Positions 1 to 6,990 of a stretch of DNA of 64,000 nucleotides are shown one piece after another; position 1 is the stretch's first letter, and each line of letters begins with the position of its first letter. This DNA comes from Streptomyces sp. ICBB 8177 (GTDB lineage Bacteria > Actinomycetota > Actinomycetes > Streptomycetales > Streptomycetaceae): assembly GCF_003144095.1 (NCBI RefSeq), contig NZ_NSKH01000018.1, positions 1,712,183 to 1,776,182 of the forward strand, given 5' to 3'. Position numbers and translations under genes: made by a program. The notes below the pieces were generated by a model that saw only the letters and a list, made by a program, of their open reading frames with translations, ran no database searches and was not told the DNA's origin.

Positions 1-36
1 ATCTGCTCCGCACCGTGAAAGGAAGGCGATCTACCA

Positions 37-77
37 TCTGGTGCGCACCAGAAGGTAAGCATCTGGTGCGCACCAGA
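37..77. promoter_or_regulatory. Twin 16-bp palindromic operator candidates
   Basis: TCTGGTGCGCACCAGA is a perfect palindrome present at 37-52 and again at 62-77, so the centres are 25 bp apart. A degenerate copy (12 of 16 positions) lies at 2187-2202, just upstream of the GntR-NUDIX gene. Paired palindromes of this size are typical operators for dimeric repressors such as GntR proteins. The controlled gene could be the rightward XRE gene or a leftward gene outside the window. Confidence 0.6.
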
Positions 78-161
78 GTCAAGCCCCTCGCTCATTCGGG
101 TGGTGGTTAGCCGCCTCGGTGCAATCCCAGGAGACCGGTACGAGCAGGGGGTTCGGTAGCC

Positions 162-196
162 AACAGGGCTTAACTCTCGTCCTGTTAAGCCCTGTT
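162..196. promoter_or_regulatory. 13-bp perfect inverted repeat upstream of the XRE gene
   Basis: AACAGGGCTTAAC at 162-174 is repeated inverted at 184-196 with a 9-base spacer. It ends 64 bases before the preferred GTG start of the XRE-type regulator and could be its operator. It covers an in-frame TTG at 195, which argues against that codon being the translation start. Confidence 0.5.
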
Positions 197-260
197 GACC
201 TGCGGCTATGTGGGGCATGCTGAGAAGGTCAGTTGGGGATCGATCGCCGGACGGTGGTCT

Positions 261-1391
261 GTGAGCACGGGACTTCGAAGTGCGCGGACGGCGCGCGGCT
301 GGTCTCAGGAGCGACTGGTTCGCGAGATCGAGCGCTACGCCCGCCAGCACGTCACCGACGTTGCCTCGAATGCGAGTTTGCGGGTGTACGTGTCGGAATG
401 GGAGAACGGCAAGCGCAAGATCTCGGAGCACTACGCGACGATCCTGCGGCAACTCCTCGGCGTTACTGACGCGGAGTTGCGGGGCGCGCCAGTCATGGCA
501 GCGCTTCCGATGGCCGACGGATACAGCGACTTGCTCAGTCGGATCGACTCGGCCAGCAGCATTAGTGAGTCCATGGTGAAGGCGTTCAACGGTCAGACGG
601 AGCTACTCCGCACAATGGACCGCGAGAGGGGCGCGGCACTCCTCATCGATCAGATGACGGGGCATCTTTCCGCCCTGGAAGACGCATTGAGCTTCGCCGT
701 ACTGCCGAGTGCGCGTCGCCCGGTGGCGCTTGCGCTCGCTGGCGCGTCGACACTGGCCGCGTGGCAGGCCATCGACGCGGGAGCGGTCGAACGGGCATGG
801 CGCCAATACGAACTCGCGAAGCGGGCGGCGCGCGACGCTGAGGCACCGATGTACCTCGCCCATGCCATGGGAGAGCAGGCGTACGTGCTGTGCGAGGCTG
901 GCCGGCCGGCCCTCGGGCTTGAGCTGATTCGTGACGCACAACGAGTTCTCGGGCGGAACGGATCGCCGCGGCTTTGGGCGTGGCTCTACGCCGCTGAGGC
1001 AGAGCTGTGTGCGCATGCCAACATGCCAGACGAGTCTAGGCGGGCACTCGATGCGGCCATGGGCAAGGTTCCTTCGGGCCCTGAGGACCGAGACCCGGAC
1101 ATGTTGAGCATCTTCCTGAACGACGCCCATCTGGCCCGATGGTGCGGCAACGTGTTAAGCCTGCTGGGCGACGATGACGCGGTGACCAGCCTGTACCGCG
1201 CCCTCGAAGTTGCAGACCCAACCTTTGTCCGCGCACGCGCTGGAATCCACGCGGATCTGGCCCATGCGCACCTGACGCGGGCCGAGTACGACGACGCGAA
1301 CACCCACTTGCGGCAGGCGCGACTACTCGCGAACCGCACGGGTTCGGTGCGGCAGCGCCGTCGCATCGACCTACTCAGCGCGCGACTGTGA
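261..1391 (+). CDS. XRE-family regulator with helical repeat C-terminus
   Basis: The first ~75 residues form a helix-turn-helix of the XRE/lambda-repressor type (SARTARGWSQERLVREIE, then VYVSEWENGKRKIS as recognition and clamp region). The remaining ~300 residues are Ala- and Leu-rich helices that look like tetratricopeptide-type repeats, as in Streptomyces XRE regulators that sense small peptides or ligands; the ligand here is unknown. The GTG at 261 is preferred because the HTH begins right after it; TTG 195 and GTG 210 are in frame but lie in or next to the inverted repeat. Codon 1155-1157 is TTA, so translation should depend on the bldA leucyl-tRNA. Its 3' end overlaps the convergent GntR-NUDIX gene by 17 bp. 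Product 376 aa. Confidence 0.75.
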   Translation: MSTGLRSARTARGWSQERLVREIERYARQHVTDVASNASLRVYVSEWENGKRKISEHYATILRQLLGVTDAELRGAPVMAALPMADGYSDLLSRIDSASSISESMVKAFNGQTELLRTMDRERGAALLIDQMTGHLSALEDALSFAVLPSARRPVALALAGASTLAAWQAIDAGAVERAWRQYELAKRAARDAEAPMYLAHAMGEQAYVLCEAGRPALGLELIRDAQRVLGRNGSPRLWAWLYAAEAELCAHANMPDESRRALDAAMGKVPSGPEDRDPDMLSIFLNDAHLARWCGNVLSLLGDDDAVTSLYRALEVADPTFVRARAGIHADLAHAHLTRAEYDDANTHLRQARLLANRTGSVRQRRRIDLLSARL

Positions 1392-2163
1392 CCCCCTGCG
1401 CACGTCGGCTTGCCAAGATGTGTAGCAGGGCAACGAGGGTGCCGGACCCCATCAGCTCACCGCGGGCCATGAGCCCTGGAATGTCAGCCAGGGGTATCCA
1501 TTCAATGTGGCCGGCCTCTTCCAAGTCTGTCGGTGAACCGACCTTCTCGGCGCCGTGGCCTACGAAGATCTCGTGAGGCGAGTCGACCATGCCCACCATG
1601 GGCTGATAGGTCACCACGTGCTCTAGCGACTTTGGCCGCCACCCGGTTTCCTCGACGACCTCGCGTATCGCCGTCTCTGTCGTGTCCTCCCCGTCCTCGA
1701 CGATGCCGCCGGGGAGCTCCCAGCCGAATTGCTGCGGCACGAATCGGTACCGCCACATCATGAGCACGCGGTCCTGATCGTCCAGAACGGCAGTCACGGC
1801 CACGCGGTGGAGCTTCACCACGTGGTGCTCAAACGGCTCCATGCCGGGCGGCTCTACGTCCCAGAGCTGAAGCTTGACCCACCGGTTGTCGTATAGGTCG
1901 CGCTCGCCATGGATGCGCCACGGCTTCAGTCCTTCCGGCCGCTCGACGCTCACCGCACCCGGCACCCGGTACGAGCTCCGTCCACGTACCTCCAGCGCGC
2001 CCTCGGAGACGAGGCGCGCGAGAACTTGCCGAAGCGCTGTCCGGCCGATGCCCAGCTCTTCGACGAGCGTGCGCTCTGAGGGGAACTTGTCCCCGGCGGT
2101 GTACACGCCAGCAGTGAGCCGTGCGTGAAGCGTCTCGTAGACCTTGGTCGTCTTCGGTCCCAT
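1375..2163 (-). CDS. GntR-type DNA-binding domain fused to a NUDIX hydrolase domain
   Basis: A 262-residue two-domain protein. Residues 1-67 form a GntR winged helix (KVYETLHARL, FPSERTLVEELGIGRTALRQ, LVSEGALEVRGRSSYRV). Residues ~95-250 are a NUDIX fold most like ADP-ribose pyrophosphatases. The complete Nudix box is at 152-174 (PGGIVEDGED then REVVEETGW), with all Glu ligands present. ATG 2163 is chosen because the HTH starts there and GGAGAG precedes it; a 310-aa reading from 2307 would add an unrelated sequence crossing a palindrome. A degenerate operator (2187-2202) lies 24 bases upstream, consistent with autoregulation. In pSAM2, the GntR protein KorSA represses transfer and the NUDIX protein Pif gives conjugal immunity; a fusion doing both is inference. 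Confidence 0.8.
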   Translation of the reverse strand: MGPKTTKVYETLHARLTAGVYTAGDKFPSERTLVEELGIGRTALRQVLARLVSEGALEVRGRSSYRVPGAVSVERPEGLKPWRIHGERDLYDNRWVKLQLWDVEPPGMEPFEHHVVKLHRVAVTAVLDDQDRVLMMWRYRFVPQQFGWELPGGIVEDGEDTTETAIREVVEETGWRPKSLEHVVTYQPMVGMVDSPHEIFVGHGAEKVGSPTDLEEAGHIEWIPLADIPGLMARGELMGSGTLVALLHILASRRAQGVTVAR

Positions 2164-2186
2164 CCGCGGGGCTCTCTCCGTTCCAC

Positions 2187-2202
2187 TGCGGTGCGTACCA
2201 GC
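2187..2202. promoter_or_regulatory. Degenerate operator copy upstream of GntR-NUDIX gene
   Basis: TGCGGTGCGTACCAGC matches 12 of 16 positions of the two palindromes at 37-77, including the core GGTGCG(C/T)ACCAG. It lies 24 to 39 bases upstream of the ATG at 2163, where a repressor would block the promoter. Confidence 0.45.
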
Positions 2203-2296
2203 GTAGCGAGGATAAATCACGCTTCCCCCAGTCGATGCGTGAACGACAGACGTCCCCACATTCGAGCCTGCTGGTAGGAAGTAGTGGCCGTGCCAA

Positions 2297-2338
2297 CTCA
2301 TCCCCACAGCCGACAGGCACAGCCACTGTGGGGATGAG
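2297..2338. promoter_or_regulatory. 13-bp inverted repeat between divided transcription units
   Basis: CTCATCCCCACAG at 2297-2309 is perfectly inverted at 2326-2338 with a 16-base loop. No T-run follows on either strand. It lies between the GntR-NUDIX promoter region and the end of the leftward two-gene operon, so it may be a second operator or a weak terminator of that operon. Confidence 0.35.
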
Positions 2339-2435
2339 GATGGGTAGGAGGAGACTGACGTATCGCGCCGAATTTAGCGAAAATCCGCCCGCAACTCACA
2401 GGTGACGTGTGTGGCGTGACCATCTCGCTCCAGAC

Positions 2436-3335
2436 TCAGGTCTCGAATAGTCCATCCTGTGACTCTGCAACGCGGACAAACCGGTACTCCGTCGAGCGTT
2501 CTCGCCCAAGCTGATCCTTCTTCTTTACGACTTCAATGAGGAAGGAAACCGGCATCCCAAGTTCAAGGTGCATTTCCATCAAGTTATCGGGTTCGATGTG
2601 TACATCATATGCTTTAGATTGACGGGTGGTACCGGTTTTAACCTTCACGACGCCCGACATGCGGAGTTCCGTGATCGTGCCCGCGACCGCTAGGCGGGAT
2701 CGATAAGTCATTAGTTCACGCAGGCTGCGCACGTAACTCTTGCCGCGACTCGAAAGGTTGGAGGATCGAACGGTGCCGTCCACGCTGTGCCAGCGCATTT
2801 CCATGGACAGATCGAATTTATCTAGGGCTTCTACGACGCCGTCCAGGCCAGGGATTATGCGTTCCCATTGACGTACGTCCTGCTCATTTTCGACTGCGTT
2901 GACAAGCTTAAGCAGGTCGCGCATTGCGGGGTCCGCAGGCGAAGAATCAACCCTGCCTAGGCCGCCTTCCTCTTCGCTATTCTCAACCTTGGGGCGGACG
3001 TGCAACACCGTACTTCCGTGAGACAGGCCAGTTAGCTCCAATTCCACGTCTTTCCGTGCCGCAGCGGCAACCCCATCGCGGAGGGGTTTAAGGAGTGCAT
3101 CACCGACGCGAAAATCCAGCACTCCTCGTTCGGCCACTTCGCCTCGTAGTCGGACTATCAGCTCTTCCGAAAGGGTGGCCTGGGGGTCGTAGTGGCGGGC
3201 CGCTTCCAGCCAATGTCGCCGCAACTCCTCTTCATATGCGTCGTCGCTGGATGGGGGGTCTGCCAGTTCAGCGAAGTATCGGCTGTTTGACTCGCGGTTA
3301 CGCTCTAGAGCACGTTCACGCCAGCTCGTGCTCAT
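2436..3335 (-). CDS. Unknown protein, second gene of a two-gene accessory operon
   Basis: A 299-residue protein I do not recognise. The first ~55 residues are charged and helical. The segment around residues 85-115 alternates hydrophobic residues (ELELTGLSHGSTVLHVRPK). The C-terminal third looks all-beta (VAGTITELRMSGVVKVKTG, then MPVSFLIEVVKKKD), like a small barrel. No signal peptide or membrane segment is seen. The ATG overlaps the stop of the upstream gene by 4 bases (ATGA) and has GGAGGTGA in front, so the two are translationally coupled. Codons such as AAA, CTA, TTT and GTT are frequent, unlike the rest of the window, which supports horizontal origin. It could be the partner or antitoxin of the upstream nucleotidyltransferase-like protein. 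Confidence 0.6.
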   Translation of the reverse strand: MSTSWRERALERNRESNSRYFAELADPPSSDDAYEEELRRHWLEAARHYDPQATLSEELIVRLRGEVAERGVLDFRVGDALLKPLRDGVAAAARKDVELELTGLSHGSTVLHVRPKVENSEEEGGLGRVDSSPADPAMRDLLKLVNAVENEQDVRQWERIIPGLDGVVEALDKFDLSMEMRWHSVDGTVRSSNLSSRGKSYVRSLRELMTYRSRLAVAGTITELRMSGVVKVKTGTTRQSKAYDVHIEPDNLMEMHLELGMPVSFLIEVVKKKDQLGRERSTEYRFVRVAESQDGLFET

Positions 3336-3913
3336 AGGGTCACCTCCAGGTAGCCGCGCCGTGGTGCCGCACTCTCGATGGTGGGCTCACTCTTGTCTAC
3401 CCCAGAGGTCCGACAGCGCTGCCACCAGTCATCCCACGCCCCTCTCTCCCGAAGGTACGCCTGATCCTCCGCATCCAAACGCTCGGCGCGGAAGACGGAG
3501 ACGATCGGCCTGTAACGCACGGGAAGTGGTGACACTCCGAACTCGTCCAGCCGGGCCTCCCGATTGAACGCGGAGAGTAGCCAACGACTTCCGGGGAGTC
3601 CCTTCATGGCCGAAGCCGCTCGGTCATCGATCAAGACTGTGAGATCGATGTTCTGGGGGTTCACCTTCGTGCTGACGTAGCTCCCGCCCAGCCAGATGGC
3701 ATGGACCAAGGAGACGTCGCCCACGTCCTCACGGTGACGTTCTTCGAGCTCAAAGAAACGGCTGAGGTAGCTCTCAAGGCCGGTCCAGAGTCGAGCCCTG
3801 GTCTCCGAGTCTTTGAAGATCAGGTCCTTGACCAGCAGTTTCTCAGCATTCTCCGGGCTGAGCCTGTACCTGCCGGGCCGTAGAAACCCGTCGTCCCCCC
3901 ACTCAGGAATCAC
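3332..3913 (-). CDS. Nucleotidyltransferase-like protein (DUF6932-like)
   Basis: A 193-residue protein if the GTG at 3913 is used; GGGGAGGGG sits 4 bases upstream and the family usually starts with an IPEW/DGFLRPGRY segment. A longer frame from 4108 runs into the region before the tRNA fragment and is unlikely. The nucleotidyltransferase signature follows a beta strand: AIWLGGSYVSTKVNPQNIDL. The glycine-serine pair is intact, but the first acid of the usual D-x-D reads Asn (N-I-D), so activity is uncertain. Family members are often small stand-alone nucleotidyltransferases of the toxin or defence type. It is the first gene of the operon with the downstream unknown gene. Confidence 0.6.
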   Translation of the reverse strand: MIPEWGDDGFLRPGRYRLSPENAEKLLVKDLIFKDSETRARLWTGLESYLSRFFELEERHREDVGDVSLVHAIWLGGSYVSTKVNPQNIDLTVLIDDRAASAMKGLPGSRWLLSAFNREARLDEFGVSPLPVRYRPIVSVFRAERLDAEDQAYLRERGAWDDWWQRCRTSGVDKSEPTIESAAPRRGYLEVTL

Positions 3914-4167
3914 GCGCCCCTCCCCTGAGCATGCGTCCGCCGACTGGCACATGATCCCGGCTGTGCATGTATCGGGCAAGGGCAGCCGTCGTAGCGCGGT
4001 GACCGGTGCCGTTGTTGTCTGTGTGGGGCCAAAGAGCGTGGCTGGGGAGCGGCCCGGCGTACTGGCGAGGCGGGCCGCTCTGGACGAGGCGTGGACGATC
4101 AGAGGCAACTTCGACGCCAGACCTACTGTTTTTACAGGTCATCAGCAGTCGCGAGGGGAGAACAAGG

Positions 4168-4222
4168 GCAGACTGTAAATCTGCCGGCTCAGCCTACCCA
4201 GGTTCGAACCCTGGCGCCGCCA
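4168..4222 (+). other. 3' fragment of tRNA-Tyr (attachment site)
   Basis: The sequence begins with a good anticodon arm (GCAGA, loop CTGTAAA, TCTGC; anticodon GTA at 4175-4177). A long variable arm, a complete T arm (CCAGG TTCGAAC CCTGG, 4198-4214) and the 3' acceptor strand CGCCGCC plus A (4215-4222) follow. The matching 5' strand GGCGGCG and the D arm are absent upstream, so it cannot make a tRNA. This is what remains on the chromosomal side when an element integrates into the 3' half of a tRNA gene. The crossover core probably starts near the anticodon arm. Confidence 0.8.
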
Positions 4223-4232
4223 CACGGACGAC

Positions 4233-4277
4233 AAGACCCCGTGCGGCCTGCTTGAACAGCAGGCCGCACGGGGTCTT
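4233..4277 (+). terminator. Terminator of the original tRNA-Tyr gene
   Basis: A perfect 19-bp stem (4233-4251 with 4259-4277) and a 7-base loop, starting 10 bases after the tRNA fragment. AAGACCCC at its foot gives a GGGGTCTT tail. Confidence 0.85.
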
Positions 4278-4629
4278 CTCGTTGGTCCGGGAGTGGGTAC
4301 GTGCCGCAGGCGGGAGGCCTCCCCCGTGCCGAGGCGTCCCCCTGCGCCATGTGTCCTCCGGCGGGCCCTTCAGCGAGTCCTGCGGATCGGGCGGAACGAG
4401 GCGCGCCAACGTCTTGCGCCCCCCCGGGGGCCGCCTGCCCGGTGCCGGCCCGGGATGAGCGCGACGTCGAGGGCGCGGCCGGGCGCACGGGTCGCTCGCG
4501 GCGGGCCGTTGAACGCGCCTTGCGCTGGGCCATCCGGGCGCTTCGGCAACACCGCGGTCGCAGCGCTTCGTTGGGGGTGTTGTCTCAGGACGCATCCACG
4601 TCCTGTCCTCATCAGAGGAGGTCTTCTCA
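4278..4629. other. Intergenic region, no gene seen
   Basis: 352 bases between the tRNA terminator and the SH3-like gene. It holds only small inverted repeats, such as CAACACC (4547-4553) against GGTGTTG (4576-4582) and GGACG/CGTCC near 4588-4603. These are close enough to the downstream gene to be part of its promoter or leader. Confidence 0.5.
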
Positions 4630-4977
4630 ATGACGTTCCGCTCCAGCCGCCGCTTCGCCATCGTCGCCGCGGCGACGATGGCACTGGCCGGCTCACTGAT
4701 GACCGCGTCTCCCGCGCTCGCGGCCCCGCCGCAGCCGTACGGCACGGTGGTCGCCGAGCACGGGACCTACGCGTATGCGCACACCCTTGTCGGTTCGCAG
4801 CGTCTCGCTTTCCTGCACTACGGTGCGGAGGTCGGCCTGCACTGCGAGGTGGTCGGCGAAACGGTCGACGGCAACAGGATCTGGTATGAGCTGCGCGACC
4901 GCATCGGGGGGCGGCTCGCCTGGACCCCCGCACGCTGGATGCGCAACACCGGCAGGGTGCCGGCCTGCTCCGCCTGA
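4630..4977 (+). CDS. Small secreted SH3-like domain protein
   Basis: 115 residues. A Sec signal peptide is clear: basic SSRR start, hydrophobic AIVAAATMALAGSLM, and an ALA-A cleavage site near residue 32. The mature part has two short beta-rich segments resembling a bacterial SH3 domain (GTVVAEHGTYAY, GLHCEVVGETVDGNRIWYEL), and Cys residues near 79 and 113 could form a disulfide. Such domains often bind cell wall. GAGGAGGT lies 7 bases before the ATG. Its role is otherwise unknown. Confidence 0.75.
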   Translation: MTFRSSRRFAIVAAATMALAGSLMTASPALAAPPQPYGTVVAEHGTYAYAHTLVGSQRLAFLHYGAEVGLHCEVVGETVDGNRIWYELRDRIGGRLAWTPARWMRNTGRVPACSA

Positions 4978-5114
4978 CCCGGCAGGAGGCGGACCCGGTC
5001 GAGCGCAGTCCGCGCCGGGACGACCCGCCGGGCTGACATCGAGTGGTCGGGCGCGCGAACCTCTTCGGGCGCCCGAGCCCCCGCCGGTCCGCACGCCTCC
5101 CGTGCGGCCGGCCG

Positions 5115-5534
5115 TCACCGCCGGCGGGCTCTGAGGGGCGCACCGCCGGCGGTCCGGCGGGTGCGCCGGGCGGTGATCATGCTGAGGATGCCCACGACGA
5201 AGGTGACCGCGAGGCCGGTGGTCATGATGACGTTGCCCGTCACCGTGCCCAGGTTGTGCGAGGTGAGGTTGGGCGTCAGCTGGCCGGCCAGGCCACCGAC
5301 ACCGACGATCCAGAACGCGATGAACACCGCGAAGACCGGATGCCACCACCACCGCACGGTGACCGCCGTCAGCAGGCCGAACGCGACGAGGAACAGGATG
5401 CCCGGCGGGAAGCCGCCGAACTTGGCCGGATTCGCGAACCACTGGACGACCAGGCCCAGGACGCCGAAGAGCAGGCCGCCCAGCGAGACGAGAGTGCCGC
5501 GGCTGTGCCGAAGCGGCTGAAGCGTACGAAGCAT
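5115..5534 (-). CDS. Small integral membrane protein (four predicted segments)
   Basis: 139 residues with about four membrane helices (GTLVSLGGLLFGVLGLVVQW, GILFLVAFGLLTAV, FAVFIAFWIVGVGGLAG, VIMTTGLAVTFVVGIL) and an Arg-rich cytoplasmic tail. Function unknown. GAAGGGAT precedes the ATG. It follows another small membrane protein gene by 30 bases on the same strand and has a similar size and layout, so the two probably form an operon and may act together. Confidence 0.7.
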   Translation of the reverse strand: MLRTLQPLRHSRGTLVSLGGLLFGVLGLVVQWFANPAKFGGFPPGILFLVAFGLLTAVTVRWWWHPVFAVFIAFWIVGVGGLAGQLTPNLTSHNLGTVTGNVIMTTGLAVTFVVGILSMITARRTRRTAGGAPLRARRR

Positions 5535-5564
5535 GATGCGATCCCTTCACAAGTGGGCCGGGGG

Positions 5565-6035
5565 TCAACGGGACGCGCGGCGCCGGGCGGCCCGTGCCGG
5601 AAACGCCGACAACGCCGGGAACGCCGAGAGCGCCGCGAGGACGGCGGCGGCGACGAACCCGAGCACCTGGAGCCAGCCGGCGGTGAAGTCCAGCACCTGG
5701 CCCGGCTCGACCAGGCGGGACGCGGACGTAGGCGTGACGAGCCCGCCGACGACGAAGAACGCGCACATGGCGATGACGAGCGGCGGGACGAACCGCCACC
5801 ACACCAGCACCACCAGCGCGGCGAGCGACAGGTCGAAGAACGGCCCTGGCCCGTCGTAACCGGTCGCCTCGTCGCCGATCGCGGCCAGGATCAGCGCCAC
5901 GCAGATGGCGATCAGCAGAGTGCGGTGACGACCTCGGGCGCGGCCGATCGCGGTCCTGGCCGCGCTCCCGCCGCGCCGCGGTGTCCTCGCCGGGTCCGGT
6001 GCCCGACGTTCGCCGGGCGATGTCCGCGCGGTCAC
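5565..6035 (-). CDS. Small integral membrane protein with basic N-terminus
   Basis: 156 residues. About 38 basic, proline-containing residues lead into four hydrophobic segments (LLIAICVALILAAIG, LSLAALVVLVWWRFV, LVIAMCAFFVVGGLV, VLGFVAAAVLAALSAF) and an Arg-rich end. The GTG start has AAGGAGG 6 bases upstream. First gene of a two-gene unit with the similar protein at 5115-5534. Function not recognised. Confidence 0.7.
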   Translation of the reverse strand: MTARTSPGERRAPDPARTPRRGGSAARTAIGRARGRHRTLLIAICVALILAAIGDEATGYDGPGPFFDLSLAALVVLVWWRFVPPLVIAMCAFFVVGGLVTPTSASRLVEPGQVLDFTAGWLQVLGFVAAAVLAALSAFPALSAFPARAARRRASR

Positions 6036-6528
6036 GGGACAGCCTCCTTGGCCGAGAGGATGGTGGGGTGGGTCGTTGACGTTCCTTCATCCTCATCGGG
6101 CGGCGCCCTCACGTCGTCGTATGGCGGGCGGCTTCCCGCGTACCCCCCTCGGCGTACGGACGACCGGCCGCGACATCTCCGGCCCCGAGTGACCCGGGGA
6201 GCGCGGGGCGGACCTCTGTGGGTTACCTGTGGGTCTCCCAGAACGCCGTTCCGCGGTCCCGGCAACCCGTGGCGGCACCCCCGGTGACCTGCTCGCCTTG
6301 CCGCCCAAGGGTCCGTGTACGCGGTGTTGCGCGGGGCGGTTCGCACGCCGGGGCGCGCGTGCTCCGCTTGACCGGGTTGTGCATATGTCCGTGTTGTGTA
6401 ACGCGGCCATCCAACCTTCAACATCCGGGCGTTCGGCACGACAGAGTGAGGGTCCTCGGCAACACGCCGGGATTTCGCACCATTTGGCACCGCCGCGAGG
6501 CTGTGCCCGCCCAAGGGGGTCTCACGTT
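6036..6528. other. Divergent promoter region, no gene seen
   Basis: 493 bases between the leftward membrane pair and the rightward lamin-tail gene. Open frames cross it on both strands but have shadow-type codon bias and no ribosome binding site. A TTGTGTAACGCGGCCATCC segment near 6392-6410 is A/T-richer than its surroundings and may be promoter DNA. Confidence 0.5.
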
Positions 6529-6990
6529 ATGTCCCGACTGTCACTCCGCCTCGCCGTGACCACCGCGGCCGCCACCGCGATCGCAGCCTCCGTGGCCCTG
6601 CCGGCCGTCGCCGCCCCGCACGCCCCGCACGTCCCCGCTCCGCGCACCGCGGTGGCGATCACCAAGGTGCAGGCCGAGGGGCCCGGCAGCAGCCGTTCGG
6701 CCAGGAGCCTGGACGCCGAGACGGTCACCATCACCAACGAGGGCCGGACGTCCGTCAACCTCAAGGGGTGGACCCTCTCCGACACGGCCCTGCGGCACAC
6801 CTACCGCTTCGGCTACGTGACCCTGCGGGCGCACCAGTCCGTCGTGGTCCACACCGGCTGGGGCCGCAACACCGCGCGCGATCTCTACCAGGGTTCGCGC
6901 AGCTACGTGTTCAGCAAGCGGCACGACACCGCCACCCTGCGCGACAAGTACGGCAAGGTCGAGTCGGTGAAGACCTGGGGGCACCGTTGA
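6529..6990 (+). CDS. Secreted lamin-tail-domain protein
   Basis: 153 residues. A signal peptide is evident (SRLSLRLAV, then AAATAIAASVALPAVAA-A). The mature protein is a single lamin tail domain fold: VAITKVQAEG, LDAETVTITNEGRTSVNLKG, WTLSDTALRHTYRF, then a beta strand series ending KVWVKTW-like (VESVKTWGHR). In bacteria such domains occur in secreted nucleases and wall proteins. The stand-alone form has no catalytic part, so a binding role outside the cell is inferred. ATG 6529 follows AAGGGGG; a longer frame from 6229 would remove the signal peptide from the N-terminus. The stop codon is the first part of the TGATCA array. Confidence 0.8.
   Translation: MSRLSLRLAVTTAAATAIAASVALPAVAAPHAPHVPAPRTAVAITKVQAEGPGSSRSARSLDAETVTITNEGRTSVNLKGWTLSDTALRHTYRFGYVTLRAHQSVVVHTGWGRNTARDLYQGSRSYVFSKRHDTATLRDKYGKVESVKTWGHR

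Larger units (their letters stand above)
1..4222. mobile_element. Right end of an integrated element at a tRNA-Tyr site (partial)
   Basis: This stretch lies left of a truncated tRNA-Tyr fragment. It carries two DNA-binding regulators, palindromic operator-like sites and an operon with A/T-richer codons than the rest of the window. That is the usual make-up of an actinomycete integrative element. No integrase, excisionase, replication or transfer gene is inside the window, so the element must continue to the left and its type is inferred. SLP1 of S. coelicolor integrates into a tRNA-Tyr gene close to rpmG, murB and rpoB, and an SLP1-like or other AICE-type element is the best guess. The intact tRNA-Tyr would be expected at the far, unseen end. 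Confidence 0.7.

Noticed and set aside
4168-4222. A working tRNA-Tyr gene
   Set aside because: The 5' acceptor strand and D arm are missing, so no cloverleaf can form.
5043-6287. 414-aa plus-strand frame over the two small membrane protein genes
   Set aside because: The minus-strand frames have membrane helices, ribosome binding sites and proper starts; this one has none.
6032-6514. 160-aa minus-strand frame before the membrane protein pair
   Set aside because: No ribosome binding site, no domain, and composition of non-coding GC-rich DNA.
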